Positions 10,055-21,865 of a stretch of 64,000 nucleotides of DNA are shown here, one piece after another. Position 1 is the first letter of the stretch; every line of letters begins with the position of its first letter. The stretch comes from Acholoe squamosa (taxonomy: Eukaryota > Annelida > Polychaeta > Phyllodocida > Polynoidae), in the NCBI GenBank assembly GCA_949317995.1, contig OX439044.1, positions 52,904,166 through 52,968,165 of the forward strand, given 5' to 3'. The notes under the pieces are model-generated. The model was not told the DNA's origin. It was given only the letters and a program-made list of their open reading frames with translations, and ran no database searches. Position numbers and translations under genes: made by a program.

Positions 10055-12490
10055 CAGTAACCATTTACCCACTATATAGACCACCACTATTGAACCCCCA
10101 TAAATACATAGATCAACATAACGATCTGATACATAGCTATATGTATGGGCAAATTTGTTGGCAAGGGGTTTATTTGTAGTGGCATTTGCCAAAATATTTA
10201 TGTTCATGAGACATTGATGGAGCTATAGATCTATAGTATTGTTAGATGATATGGCGTATCAATGGCATATGTATGCAGTAGGGGTGAGAACCTCCTAATC
10301 TCTGATCAAAAGAGGACAGCCTATATCAGTATATTTGACTTAAGTATTTTTGACAGGGATGCTGCAAAGTCTAGAAAGATCTTTTGAAAATGATAATAAA
10401 TCAACCAAACCAAAGATTTCTTCTATTGCACACAATTCTCACGATGCATTCAATGAATTCTTTAGAATTACATTATCCTACCTACTCAATGTAAAACTGG
10501 GATTGAATATCAATACATTAAAGTATAAATTTTTTATGTTACCCGATGCTGTCAAGGCCCTTTTGATGTTAGGATATTAAGTTCAGGTCACGCACACCTT
10601 TGGCTGCTATAAATATGAATGGAATTCTGTTGAATACAGATGATTAGTTCTCAATGGACTCGAAACCCAGACCCGCATTTCTAGTTTTATAAAAACAACT
10701 ACACTTATTCCTCTGTACCGCCAATTCTTATTGTGAAAATAAAGTTCAATATTAACTTTGTTTGACCGTGTCTAGTTTTGTGTGAATTCTATCTATGAAA
10801 AGAAATTCTGTCATGAAATCGCTGGGAGGCAAATTGCACTGCTACAAAATGATTTCCATCCATTAACTCAATATTTTGACATGAATCTATTAGTTCAGGG
10901 ATATTTGGGTACGGAAATTTCATTTGAAACACTACATGGATGATCAGTATTTACAAAATGTCAAAGATTATGGTTGCAATGGTGTGGAAAATGTTACCTT
11001 GACAGCGGGAACCACGTTCATTTCTTTTCACTCCCTTCATTGTAAGGTTCTAAAGGGGATCTTAGATATTTATGTACCTGGTTACCAGATGATAGCTATT
11101 GAAGGTATTGTGGTAATGATTGACTTCAACCGAAATACTACATTGCCTACAGCCGCCTGATTCACCATTTTGAAATGGCAAGGAATCTCTGAGAATTATG
11201 GAACTAATGGCCAAAGATTTCTCATAAATGATTCACTTTATTTTGATCATTTTCTTTACCCACAATGGCAGTGAGGGACTACAGGGAGGAATATACACTG
11301 TAATACCATTTGTCATCACATACCTAACATTAGAATCCAGCTGACACTTTGTATGTCTCTTTGTGCGTAGACAGTAAAGTAGAAGGAGGGTGATTGGGTG
11401 TAGATGGTAATTTAGAGAAAGTGTTCATTGAAGTGTGGACAGGCAGAATCTATCTCTGAGCGCCACTTGTGGTGCCTGTATTATAGACCTACAGTGTTGT
11501 GAATATGAATGGTGAATATATGCAAGAGTCAGCAGTGATACATCAGGGCTATACGGGAGGAAAGATGGAGAAAGCAAAGTCCTCCATAGCCCCACTCTCT
11601 TGACCGGGGTGCTTATGTAGAGGTTCAAGTTTGCTACTGCTTCTATCTGGATAGAAAGGACAAATGAGGGGATAAATGAGAACGTTTCGAATAGGTAAGT
11701 GGGTCTTTATTCAGGGGATGAATAAATCAACCACAGCCACTGAGGTCACATGTTTAGGCTGTGCAGCAGAACTATAGAAGAGCTAGTAAAAAGTGCGAGC
11801 AGTAGGTTAGCTGTTACTGGCCATACCTAGGCAAAAATTGCCTTTTTAAAGTGCCAAAACAAGGGCGGTTCCCCTGGTGTTATGGATGGAAACCTAATGA
11901 CTGTGCTGCTGTTAGGTGCATTTTGCTGATCTGCGCCGATTGCCAATTTCGCGTTGCGCCATGCACAAATGGTGTGAGTTTTCAATAAAGTTTATAAAGA
12001 TTTCCTTAAATTCATTTCTCTTGCATATTTGGGAGTATTTATGTTTGCCAACAGATTGTATGAGCAGACACATCTTTATCACTTTATATATATAAAATAT
12101 CTCAGACATGTCAGACCTGCTCGCCGATACACTGATATTGGTGCTTTGTGCAAAATTGGAGCTTTGCGCGGCGCCGATGTTGCCCAATTTGCAAATTGCG
12201 CTGCGCTGTTTGCAAATTGTGCCGATTGGTGATTTGCTCATGACACTGCCACCTTCACTGGGATCTCACCATTACATCTGAAGACCTCAACCTACTCTTA
12301 AGGACTGAGAGTAGACTGAAATGGCCTGTCTCTAAAACATAGACAAGGATAGCCCAATTTGTCCCGGCCTTGAACCCTGGTTGCAACTGGTTTTACTGCT
12401 CATTTGCATATACTTTTACTCTATCTTTGATTATCATGAACATCTATTGATACATTAAAGAAGGAGGCTCTTTAAAATGCAGTCAATGCC
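10055..12490. other. No convincing gene
   Basis: Frames at 10350-10580 and 10924-11160 are short. The first follows an acceptor-like TATTTTTGACAG, but neither has a recognisable domain, so I do not call a gene. Around 11925-12245 there is a G/C-rich patch with repeated TGCGCCGATTG-like words of unknown nature. Confidence 0.4.
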
Positions 12491-12590
12491 ACACTTGTGA
12501 AAATCCTACACCAGCACTGGGAATTGAACCCGAGCCCAAGAACTTAAAGGCATTGAGCATGCTTGACTATCAGGGCCAACTAACAAATCT
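12490..12590 (-). repeat. tRNA-derived SINE head (class II-like)
   Basis: On the minus strand there is an A-box-like TTGGCCCTGATAGTCAAGCA, a longer variable-arm-like segment, then GGGTTCAATTCCC, a good B box. Spacing suits a Leu/Ser-type tRNA ancestor. No acceptor stem pairs well, so a tRNA-derived SINE remnant is favoured over a tRNA gene. Confidence 0.45.
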
Positions 12591-12743
12591 AGGCAAAAAC
12601 AGCATTGAACCATAGGACCCCTTATAAACTCAAAGTTTCTTGTCCGGTTAAACATCCAAATATTTTTGTATCATTATCATTGGCCTATTGTTAAATATTG
12701 TTAAAAGTCTTTACATGCTAAGTAAAACATACCAACACATGTT

Positions 12744-12834
12744 ACATATGTGACCCATCTGGACAAAATGTGCATCTGGGGGAAATTTTGGTTCTGCTTT
12801 TGGCCACCATAGGGCAGTGTATGAGTAAAACATT
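12744..12834 (+). repeat. Copy of the CTCF-motif dispersed repeat, abutting a LINE end
   Basis: It shares ATATGTGACCCATCTG, GCATCTGGGGG, TTGGCCACCA and GGGCAGTGTATGAGTAAAAC with the reverse complement of 41622-41735. Here the CTCF-like core is degraded (GCCACCATAGGGCAG). The copy stops where the 3' tail of the first LINE begins. Confidence 0.6.
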
Positions 12835-13067
12835 GAGTTTGAGTTTGAAAAAGGTTTATTGTATTTAAGTATTTAACAATATTTCTTAATTGTTATAACT
12901 TGAGAGTACCCTGTGAGTCCATCTTTTTACAGTGCTGTTTAAAATTTAAATCAAAACCAATTACAACACCAAGATAGTTGAAATGCTCAACACATGCTAG
13001 TTTTATATTGTTCAAGGTAATATCATATTTAATAATTCGTTGCATGTTTGAGTGACACCATAGGACC

Positions 13068-14642
13068 TTAGTTTTTTTTTACATTCATAGTAAGAATATT
13101 TTGTTTACACCACTTCTCAATATTACCGATATCGTTCTGCATTAATTTACTCATAATCTCATTATTTCCACCATTTAATACCAGTGCTACATCGTCTGCA
13201 TAAAGAAAGTATTCACAATTATTTATTGCCTCGGTTATACTATTTATATATATATTGAAGAGCAAAGGACCAAATACCATCCCCTGTGCTACCCCACAAT
13301 CCAGTACCTTTTCATCTGACGTGGTGTCATTAGCTACAGTTATTTGTTTTCTATTATATAGAAAACTTTCCATCCACCTCAAACAGTTATTGTCACAACC
13401 AATACTTCGTAGTTTACTCATCATTATATTCAGATTTACAGTATTGAAAGCTTTTTTTAAGTCCAAAAACAGTACTAAAGAAAGGTCACCTCTATTTCTA
13501 GCTTCAATAAGGTACTGTATTAACCCAAAGGTTGCATCAACAGTCGATCTATTTGGTATGAAACCGCATTGTCTATCACTAATAATTTTATTTTCAACAA
13601 CATAATTCATCAACTGGGTTTGTATCAGTTTCTCTGTTAATTTAGAGAAAATATTTATTATTGTTATGGGTCTCTAGTTAGATACATCTTATAAGTTACC
13701 AGCTTTAGGTAGTGGGACTATTTGTCCCAGTTTCATGATATCAGACAATATTCCATTACCAATAGAATCATTCACCAAGCTCTGTAGCAGATATGGTTTA
13801 TGACATAATAAACTTTTGATAATATTAGATGGTATATCCTTAATACATGAGCTTTTATGTCCCTTTATAGCTTGCACGACTCTATTACACTTATTTACTG
13901 TTATTTCTCTCAGGTTCATGACACTATTAATTATTAATCTATATGGTGTGTATACTGAACCATCTATTTGACTTGCTAGGTCTGCACCTATATCTATATA
14001 ATAGTCATTTACATAATTAGCAGTATGTTGATGTTCAATAACATTTCCATCAGTATCTTTTAAACACATTGTTGGTTTCGAATTATGTCCTTTCCATACC
14101 CCATTCAAAATTTTCCAGAAGCACCTTGGATCATTTTTAAACTTTACAAGGAGGTTTGTGGTTACATCTTTCCTTTTAATAACCAATTTTTTATTAATGT
14201 TCTTTTGGATCTGTTTAGCTCTAGCCAATGCCATATTTACTCTGTTTGGTCTACATTTCTTGGCCTTATTAAAAAATTGCTTTTTTAATGTTATCATATG
14301 ACGTATGTCTTCAACAAAGAACACATCATTCTCCCTTACAATACGAGTTCTTACACAGTGATTTGTATTTAAATACCCACTAACATTGTTAATTATACAT
14401 TCATACTTGTCGTTTACATTCATGTCATCTCGTGTAGCAATATTCCAATCTAGGTTGTCCATTGTATTCAAAAAGTCTCGTTCTGAAAACTTTTTCATAT
14501 CTCTATTTCGTAACAGTATTGCTTTGGGTTTTGCTATTCTCTGTTTTTTCCTTATAACAAATATAGGAATATGGTCACCACATAGATTGTCAAGTACGCC
14601 ATATGTCTTAACACAGTCACAGTTTGTGTAGAAATGGTCCAA
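13068..14642 (-). pseudogene. LINE reverse transcriptase, copy 1, interrupted
   Basis: This reads as one frame with two close in-frame stops (TAA 13689-13691, TAG 13674-13676). Visible RT motifs are a PLPKAG segment before the stops, GFIPNRSTVDA, LFLDLKKAFNTV (first catalytic Asp), GVAQG, and YADD (about 13190-13203). The frame ends at 13068 with a further stop. Recognisable RT sequence continues to about 12870 in another frame. It is the same family as copy 2. It cannot encode a working polymerase as it stands. Confidence 0.85.
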
Positions 14643-15223
14643 TGTAGATTTCCCATGTGGGTGATAATATGTAGATGTCTAAGTCCAGTGTGTTTAAAAA
14701 AATTGGACATCCTTCTAAATTTTATACAGTTTCTGGCTCTGCCGTTGACATTTAAATCTCCCATAATCCAGCATTCATTATGCTTAACACCGACATGTCC
14801 CATACATGTTGTCAAGAAGTTATAACACTCAAGAACTTTACCCTTGGGTGGGCGATATACAATACAGAAAATCTTACTTTTATGACCAGGATATTTCAGT
14901 TTCAAGCATAAACACTCAATATGTTTGTTTACTATTGTGAATTCTTGAAAGACTTCTATATATGGAACAAATGCATTTCTAACGTAGCAGGCTACTCCAC
15001 CTCTTTTACCTCTATGACGATCATTTCTAAACAATGTCATATTGTTTATATGAAGCTGGTTACTTGATGTCGATGTCTTCAGCCAAGTTTCAGTGATACC
15101 TATTAAATCAAACCCTTGCAGATATCTGCTGATGAAGTTGTATTTGTCACATAGACTCTGAGCATTCATTGCTAGGTATTTCAAACCTATCTCGGAGACT
15201 ACCTCCTGAGGGCTCTTACCCAT
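14552..15223 (-). pseudogene. LINE endonuclease domain (APE type), copy 1
   Basis: The open frame begins with ATG at 15221-15223. It shows the exonuclease-endonuclease-phosphatase signature: an N-terminal NAQSL segment, ITETWL, RGGVACYV, VYRPP and the catalytic GDLN motif in order. This domain nicks target DNA for target-primed reverse transcription. The frame shifts at about 14640, where the next frame continues with a GDH motif (normally the end of the endonuclease) and then RT. The shift and the later stops make this a fragment. Confidence 0.8.
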
Positions 15224-15613
15224 ATTTTAATATACAATTGTTCCACCTGACATCACCTTCTACAAGAATACCACTATTTGAGGATCTTCTTGATAACATA
15301 TTTACATGTGCTAGGTATAGACACTACGATTTCTAGGGTCCAATACCAGGATAACGGTAGTGTATGCTGTCCTATACAGTGAATCCGTATTACCGAGCAG
15401 TGGTATAACTGAACCACAAAAATGCAGGGTAATGGTCCACGTGGTGAGACACATAATAACGTTCACAATTAGTCAATACATCAATTAACCTTTCACCAAT
15501 ATAACAAAATTGAAATTATGAAATTAACCCACTACTAGTTATTATACTACTTCTTACTTATACTAATTCAAACTGTTTTAGTAGTAATGGGACATTGTAT
15601 ATTATTGTCCCAT

Positions 15614-16613
15614 ATCAAGAGTCATATATCTTTATATTGCTGAAAAATATACCAAAAATAATGCTTTAGGCCAATTTCTGATGGGAAATCCAGTGGTATG
15701 CTCAGAATTATTTAATTTGGCTATGTCCACATTCTCAGGGTCTAATCTTGAACATGATTGGAGCATTGTTCTTCCTCTCCTGTGCATATTAGTCCAGTAT
15801 CCGACTAAACTAAGCCCACACCCCCACCCGAAGGGTTCCTGCAATTGGAAATAGCTGCTTTTAGAGTGAAGCATATACATATAATTTACTTATACGATCA
15901 AATGATTTGCTACAAAATAAAACTGATTAATTTGTACCTGGAACACAACAGGCACCAATAATGATTCTCAAACATCAAAGTTAATGCAATTCGACACCGA
16001 GACCTAGTCCGAAGGCAGCAATGTTGGATTTAAACGTGGGACACGGTGGAAATGCATGTGACTTGATGTGAATACAATAGTGGATATCTTGATTAGATCC
16101 AAATCCTACTCTTACTCCTACTACTATTACTACTTCTACTTCTACTCTTACTCCTTCTCCTCCTCCTATTACGGAAAATTACTGGATATATTTGGACGGA
16201 AGTGCTTTTGAGTTTCCACTATTCATTTTCCAGTCCTAACATCAGAGGTGGTGGTAGCAAAATAAATCAATATTGGCTTGCTATTTATGCACTAGCTAAG
16301 TACATGAATATCTAGTGGGTACACTCATCCTCTCAACAGGTAATGTGCCTGTTGTCTACTATCATTATAGTAGAGGCAGGCCATCAATTGGGGGGTACTT
16401 GAAAGCCTCATTGGGTTACTCATGCGTTGCATTCACTATCAAGTGAGCCATTCACTTTCTATTATACAGGGTGAAACGCACCCTAGACATTATAAATAAC
16501 TCATATAAGGGAGAGGAACAATGCTTATGCCCTTTTGTAATTAGGAGTGTTCCACTGCTATTGAGTCATTCTCTCCCTCTTGCAATAAGCCTGGCACTGT
16601 GCAGAGAGTGTCT
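15614..16613. other. No gene; trinucleotide-rich tract at 16106-16172
   Basis: A degenerate TAC/TCC repeat (CTACTTCTACTCTTACTCCT style) occupies 16106-16172. The rest is unremarkable AT-rich DNA. Confidence 0.6.
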
Positions 16614-17175
16614 GAGTTCGAGTTTAACAGGTTTTATTGGCATGATAAACGTTTTATTATGATAAGCTTTTCAGGTCAGCCAAACAACAAACAAAAAAGG
16701 TGAAAGTACACTGTTTATAAAATGAAGGATTACAAAAAGCACATATGAGTTGGCACAGAATGAATTACGATTTAACACTCATCCATGGTAGTAAATTACA
16801 TAGTGGAAAATTTGACCAGTTTTCCAAGGAATGACTAGCTAGAACTCAATAATTTACAAGCAGATGGATCTATCCAGTGACAGAATCCATTTTATACAAC
16901 TGTATGTTATAAACGGTCGCCCATCATAAGGCCCGCAAGCCTTTAAGCCCCCTGACATAAAGCCCCCTGACACTAGGCTCCCATGACACAAGGCCCCCAA
17001 GACACAAAGCCCCCTAGACAGACGGCCCCAAAATTTTTTTTCCTTGTCCGTCATGTACACGTGACTTACAGCGTTATGTACACGTAATGTACACGTTATG
17101 TACACGTTATGTACACGTTATGTACACATTATGTACACGTTATGTACACATTATGTACACGTGACCTACACGTTA

Positions 17176-17394
17176 TTTACATGCTAAAGGCATAATTGCA
17201 TACAATGAATACCAGGAGAAATCCCTAGTGATAGTTCATAAATACCGTAATCTCCCGCGTATAAGGCGCGTCTTATATGGGTTTTTTTATTTGATCAACA
17301 AGAGGGACACCAAGACCTTTCTTTTCATATCTACATCCCGCCTTCTTCATCTTAGGACATAAGGGGGGCCAGGAGGGTCTGGCATGGCCCAAGC
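17176..17394. other. Unique core of foldback element 2
   Basis: About 215 bp of non-repetitive sequence between the inverted minisatellite arms. It includes ACCGTAATCTCCCGCGTATA followed by AGGCGCG. That resembles the common hAT-type terminal motif with CCG...TATAAGGCGC, so a second element may be nested here. Confidence 0.35.
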
Positions 17395-19240
17395 TACACC
17401 TCGCAGTACATAACATGTACATAACGCATACATCGCAGTACATAACATGTACGTCGCAGTATGTCACGTGTACATAACGTGTACATAACGTGTACCTAAC
17501 GTGTACCTAAGGTGTACGTCAAGTGTACATAAAGTGTACCTAACGTGTACATAACGTGTACATAATGTGTACCTAATGTGTATGTCACGTGTACATAACG
17601 TGTACCTAACGTGTACATAACGTGTACATAATGTGTACATAACGTGTACATAACGTGTACCTAACGTGTACATAACGTGTACATAACATGTACATAACGT
17701 GTACCTAACGTGTACATAACATGTACATAACGTGTACCTAACGTGTACATAACGTGTACTTCACGTGTATGTAACTGGTACCTAGCAGTACATAACATGT
17801 ACATAACGCGTACGTCACAGTACATAACGTGTACCTAACGTGTACGTCACATGTACATAATGTGTACATAACATGTACATGACGCGTACGTCGCAGTACA
17901 TAACGTGTACCTAACGTGTACGTCACGTGTACATAATGTGTACATAACATGTACATGACGCATACGTCGCAGTACATAACGTGTACCTAACGTGTACGTC
18001 ACGTGTACATAACATGTACCTAACGTGTACATAACGTGTACCTAACGTGTACATAACGTGTACATAACGTGTACCTAACGTGTACATAACGTGTACCTAA
18101 CGTGTACATAACGTGTACCTAACGTGTACATAACGTGTACCTAACGTGTATGCCACATGTACATAACGTGTACATAACGTGTACCTAACGTGTACGCCAC
18201 ATGTACATAACGTGTACATAACGTGTACCTAACGTGTACATAACGTGTACCTAACGTGTACATAACGTGTACGTAACTGGTACCTCGCAGTACATAACAT
18301 GTACATAACGCGTACGTCGCAGTACATGACGTGTACCTAACGTGTACGTCACGTGTACATAACATGTACCTAACGTGTACATAACGTGTACCTAACGTGT
18401 ACATAACGTGTACCTAACGTGTACATAACGTGTACATAACGTGTACCTAACGTGTACATAACGTGTACATAACGTGTACCTAACGTGTACATAACGTGTA
18501 CCTAACGTGTATGCCACATGTACATAACATGTACATAACGTGTACCTAACGTGTACGCCACATGTACATAACGTGTACATAACGTGTACCTAACATGTAC
18601 ATAACGTGTACGTCGCAGTACATAAGGTGTACCTAACGTGTACGTCACGTGTACGTCACGTGTACATGACGTGTACATAACGTGTACATAACGTGTACAT
18701 AACGTGTACATAACGTGTACATAACGTGTACATAACGTGTACCTAACGTGTACATAACTTGTACATAACGTGTACCTAACGTTTACTTCACATGTACATA
18801 ACGTGTACATAACGTGTACCTTACGTGTACATAAAATGTACATAACGTGTACCTAACGTGTACATAATGTGTACATAACGTGTACATAACGTGTATATAA
18901 CGTGTACATAACGTGTACATAACGTGTACTTCACGTGTACATAACGTGTACATAACGTGTACCTAACATGTACATAACGTGTACCTAACGTGTACCTAAT
19001 GTGTACATAACATGTACATAACATGTACATCACGTGTACATAATGTGTACCTAACGTGTACATAACGTTTACATAACGTGTACCTAACGTGTACATAACG
19101 TGTACCTAACGTGTACCTAATGTGTACATAACATGTACATCACGTGTACATAACGTGTACATAACGTGTACTTCACGTGTACCTAACGTGTACCTAACGT
19201 GTACATAACGTGTACGTCACGTGCACATAACGTGTACAAG
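17395..19240. repeat. 11-bp minisatellite ACGTGTACATA / ACGTGTACCTA
   Basis: About 165 units of 11 bp alternate between ...ACATA and ...ACCTA, with interspersed variants (ACGTC, CGCAGTACATA, CATGTACATA). Higher-order structure is visible: a GTATGCCACATG block recurs at 18148 and 18509, and an ACTGGTACCT(A/C)GCAG block recurs near 17775 and 18277. Because three units equal 33 bp, every minus-strand frame stays open and gives an artefactual 11-residue peptide repeat. These are not genes. Confidence 0.9.
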
Positions 19241-19470
19241 ATGCTGTACAAGACGCTGTACAAAAACGTGTGGTACCGAAGGGAAAAAAAAAATTTTACC
19301 ACATACCATGTGTGAAAAACAAAAAATAATTATATTGGGGCCGTCTGTCCTGGGGGCTTTATGTCTTGGGGGCTTAATGTCTTAGGGGCTTTATGTCAGG
19401 GGGCTTTATGTCAGGGGGCTTTGAGTCTTGGGGGCCTTACACCATGGAACCGTTATAAACATCACAGTAA

Positions 19471-19925
19471 TCTACTTCAAGATCATTTTGATAGAATCAC
19501 TTTTGTTTACAGTATTCTGTATTGGGGCACTCAAGGCATCCCATAAATTTGAGGCCCTCATCAAAGGTGACTTATCATACACTTGGCATCTACATTGGCT
19601 TACAGTAAGTTGTTTTTCTCATGATTATGCAGCAAGCAGGGAGGGACTCTCAGATTTCCTGTTCCCTTGACCAATTGTACATCAAGAATAACAGTTGTCA
19701 CATCTCTCTTTAACGGTTTTACATTTTGCTTCATTATGCAGATTAGCAATCGTTATTATCTTTCTGGCCCATGATACCCAGACATAGTCTTAAAAAGTAG
19801 TTCTGCACGGTTTGCAATTTCTTAACAAGATTTTTAGGTCCACATTCACATATAAAACTAGCATGCTCGATTACAGGGATCACAATTTGTTTACATAATT
19901 TCAAGCTCAGATTCAAGCTGGTAGT
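19471..19925 (-). pseudogene. LINE reverse transcriptase C-terminal region, copy 4
   Basis: The minus-strand reading contains LCKQIVIPVIEHASFI, then CGPKNLV, LQTVQNYFLR and, nearer the stop, ASNLWDAL. This is the characteristic LINE post-RT region (IYKTMIVP..EY..YI..SGP..., ..TIQN..LR.., ..LWD.L). It aligns by eye with copy 2 at 22192-22767 but is clearly diverged. The frame changes between these blocks. The ORF stop is at about 19475, immediately before foldback element 2. Confidence 0.65.
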
Positions 19926-21865
19926 AGCATCATGCTGTGCTCCTACTACCACCAGGTAAATGAATAGTGCTGGTATTTCTATTACCTGAAAGTCACGGAC
20001 TACCATCACATAAAGCAATAGGGGGGGATTTTGCTTATGCAATTAGCCAAAATTAGGGGCTGCCCTATGGATTTACTAATGCCATCAAAAATTTGGTCTC
20101 AGGTCCAACTTAAATGATGGCTTAGATTTGGGGGAACCTTCACTAATGGATAGTAATGGTTTAACAGTCTGGTATCTACATCATTGTCTAGAAGTTCTTG
20201 TATTAAAGTTTAAATCAAATTCCAAGTTGTGATGTCCAGATGCGTCCACCGTTTCCTATGGGGGCTACACTACTGATTATGATGTCTAAATTATCTACCT
20301 GGTCATTAAGAATATCTTCAAAGGTTCAAAAATGGTCTAAAAAATTATATGGACGCATTAAATATATGGTGGGCTTGACTTTGGTTCTAATGTTACAAAA
20401 GTTGTACATCACAGTCCCTTGGGCTAAATATAATTTTATTTCCTATTGGTTGACTTTATTGTTGAATCAATCGAGGTAGCAGCCACAATTGGTTCTGTCG
20501 TAGTAAAATGACTATAATGGACCATGGAGTTCCTCATGAAGGAAATGCTATGACATTACAGGCTTGAAGTGGCTCTAATGGATAGCCAGAAAGTACACAA
20601 AAACATAATGTGTGAATGTAAATAGCCCGGCACGGCAGATGTAGCATATCATCAGCTGGTGAGTACCATCACTTGGAAGTAATTGTTATTGAATATGACT
20701 AATGTAAGGGGCCTATTCCATGTCAGTTCAACCAATCTTCCCAGATGACCATCTCAGATTTTCTTCTAACTAATATATATGAAAATTCCAAATAGTCTGC
20801 AAGTTTTGGCCCATATAGTGGGAGGGGGTCAGCCCTCGGGAACAATCCCTGTCACAAGAAAACTGCTATTTTTACAGGTCCAAGTTTAATTAGATATGTA
20901 CTACTACTTATTAATAATTGATAGCAGTTACAAGTCTTGTCCTCGTTTCTCATGGCCACCTGTCTTATGCAGCCACAATTACCATAAACTAGATCTTCAA
21001 CACTGGGCATTGCGAGCAATTGCAAGTAACCTTCACTTCTATACATATCTGGGTAAGCTACAGACCGCATCTAGCTAACCCTTCTAATACAGTCTATAAA
21101 CCTATATTTATAGTGGAGGCAAATCCCCTACTTCACACTAGATCTATATGCAGGGTGTACATGTCACAAAACAACTTAAGCAGAGAAGACCAGTGAAGAA
21201 AAGATGTAGGTTGATTTAATACTATCCAATAAACTGAAAGATATTGGACCGCAAGTATTTGATATTCCCTGATTGATAAGGTAATTGAAGATTATGCAGT
21301 CACTTTAATTTTCACTGTGAGTCAAATCAATATCCTTTATTCAGTACAGCATGACCAGTGATAGTGACTGCCTTAATCTGATGGTATTCGAGAAGGTAGA
21401 GTGAGAGGTATAGAGATCCATCTTATAAAGTTACTAAAGTCTCTGTTATCTTGCACTTTTTCTCAATTATAGCCATCTGCATTGACCTGGCTGCCCTTAA
21501 TTTGGGTTGCAATTGTGTTTTGTACATCAAGTTTATTTGTTTTTTGTTGTTGTTTTTTTTTACTTGCTCATCGCATTAATGATCTGCTATGTTCATTTAA
21601 ATAATGCTAGTCATAACCACATGTCTCAATCATCAGTTTTTATCAATCCTTAGTATGTAGACATCAACTTAAATCCAAAATCCCCTCTGTGTTTGCATTG
21701 GTGTTTAGCTAGCTACATTGCAATGACACATACAACAGGTTTTGACAAGTTTGGCCTCAGGAAAGTCACCCTTGAACCCAATCAAGGTCAATGAATGTCA
21801 GGCAACTGATGACCCATAATATTATATGTAATTATGGCTGTGTAAAAGGAAAAGCCCTCAGGAAT
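19926..21865. other. No gene recognised
   Basis: AT-rich sequence with a poly-T tract near 21538-21562. No repeat boundary or coding signal could be supported. Confidence 0.5.

Larger units (their letters stand above)
12836..15613 (-). mobile_element. Non-LTR retrotransposon (CR1/Jockey-type LINE), copy 1, defective
   Basis: Minus-strand order is 5' UTR (about 15613-15225), endonuclease, reverse transcriptase and a short A-rich 3' tail with a GAGTTTGAGTTTGAA repeat (plus-strand sense). The 5' UTR and RT match copy 2 at 21866-24665. Relative to copy 2, the RT C-terminal region and most of the 3' UTR are missing near 12860-12875, where the frame runs straight into the tail. It has one frameshift and several stops, so it is immobile on its own. 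Confidence 0.85.
16907..19459. mobile_element. Foldback-like element 2 containing the 11-bp minisatellite
   Basis: TTATAAA at 16907-16913 and 19453-19459 (TTATAAAC if the next base is included) flanks inverted arms. The left arm begins CGGTCGCCCATCATAAGGCC and continues with AAAGCCCCCTGACAT-type repeats to about 17030. The right arm (19340-19452) is the inverse with the same units. Further in, the minisatellite itself is inverted: TGTACACGTTA at 17050-17175 against TAACGTGTACA at 17395-19240. A unique core of about 215 bp lies between. A 7-8-bp duplication suits a hAT-type or foldback mechanism. No transposase is encoded. Confidence 0.75.
16614..19925 (-). mobile_element. LINE fragment (copy 4), split by foldback element 2
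   Basis: RT C-terminal and ORF-end sequence lies at about 19471-19925 and the 3' UTR plus tail at 16614-16906. The tail at 16614 (GAGTTCGAGTTTAACAGGTTTTATTGG) resembles those of copies 1 and 2. The 2.5-kb insert 16914-19452, flanked by TTATAAA, separates the two parts. Removing the insert leaves an uninterrupted 3' UTR just after the ORF stop. The 5' part is truncated. Confidence 0.65.

Noticed and set aside
10350-10580. Possible exon after an acceptor-like TTGACAG
   Set aside because: No homology-like motif, no downstream exon and no coding bias distinguishable from the AT-rich background.
10924-11160. 78-codon plus-strand frame
   Set aside because: No splice context or recognisable domain. 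The length is expected by chance in this much sequence.
17464-19096. Series of long minus-strand frames encoding an 11-residue repeat (MYTLCTRYVHV type)
   Set aside because: They arise because three 11-bp satellite units make 33 bp with no stop. All frames on that strand are open, and there is no promoter or unique sequence.
17041-19240. CRISPR-like regular array
   Set aside because: Units are contiguous 11-bp repeats without spacers, in a eukaryotic context. It is a minisatellite.
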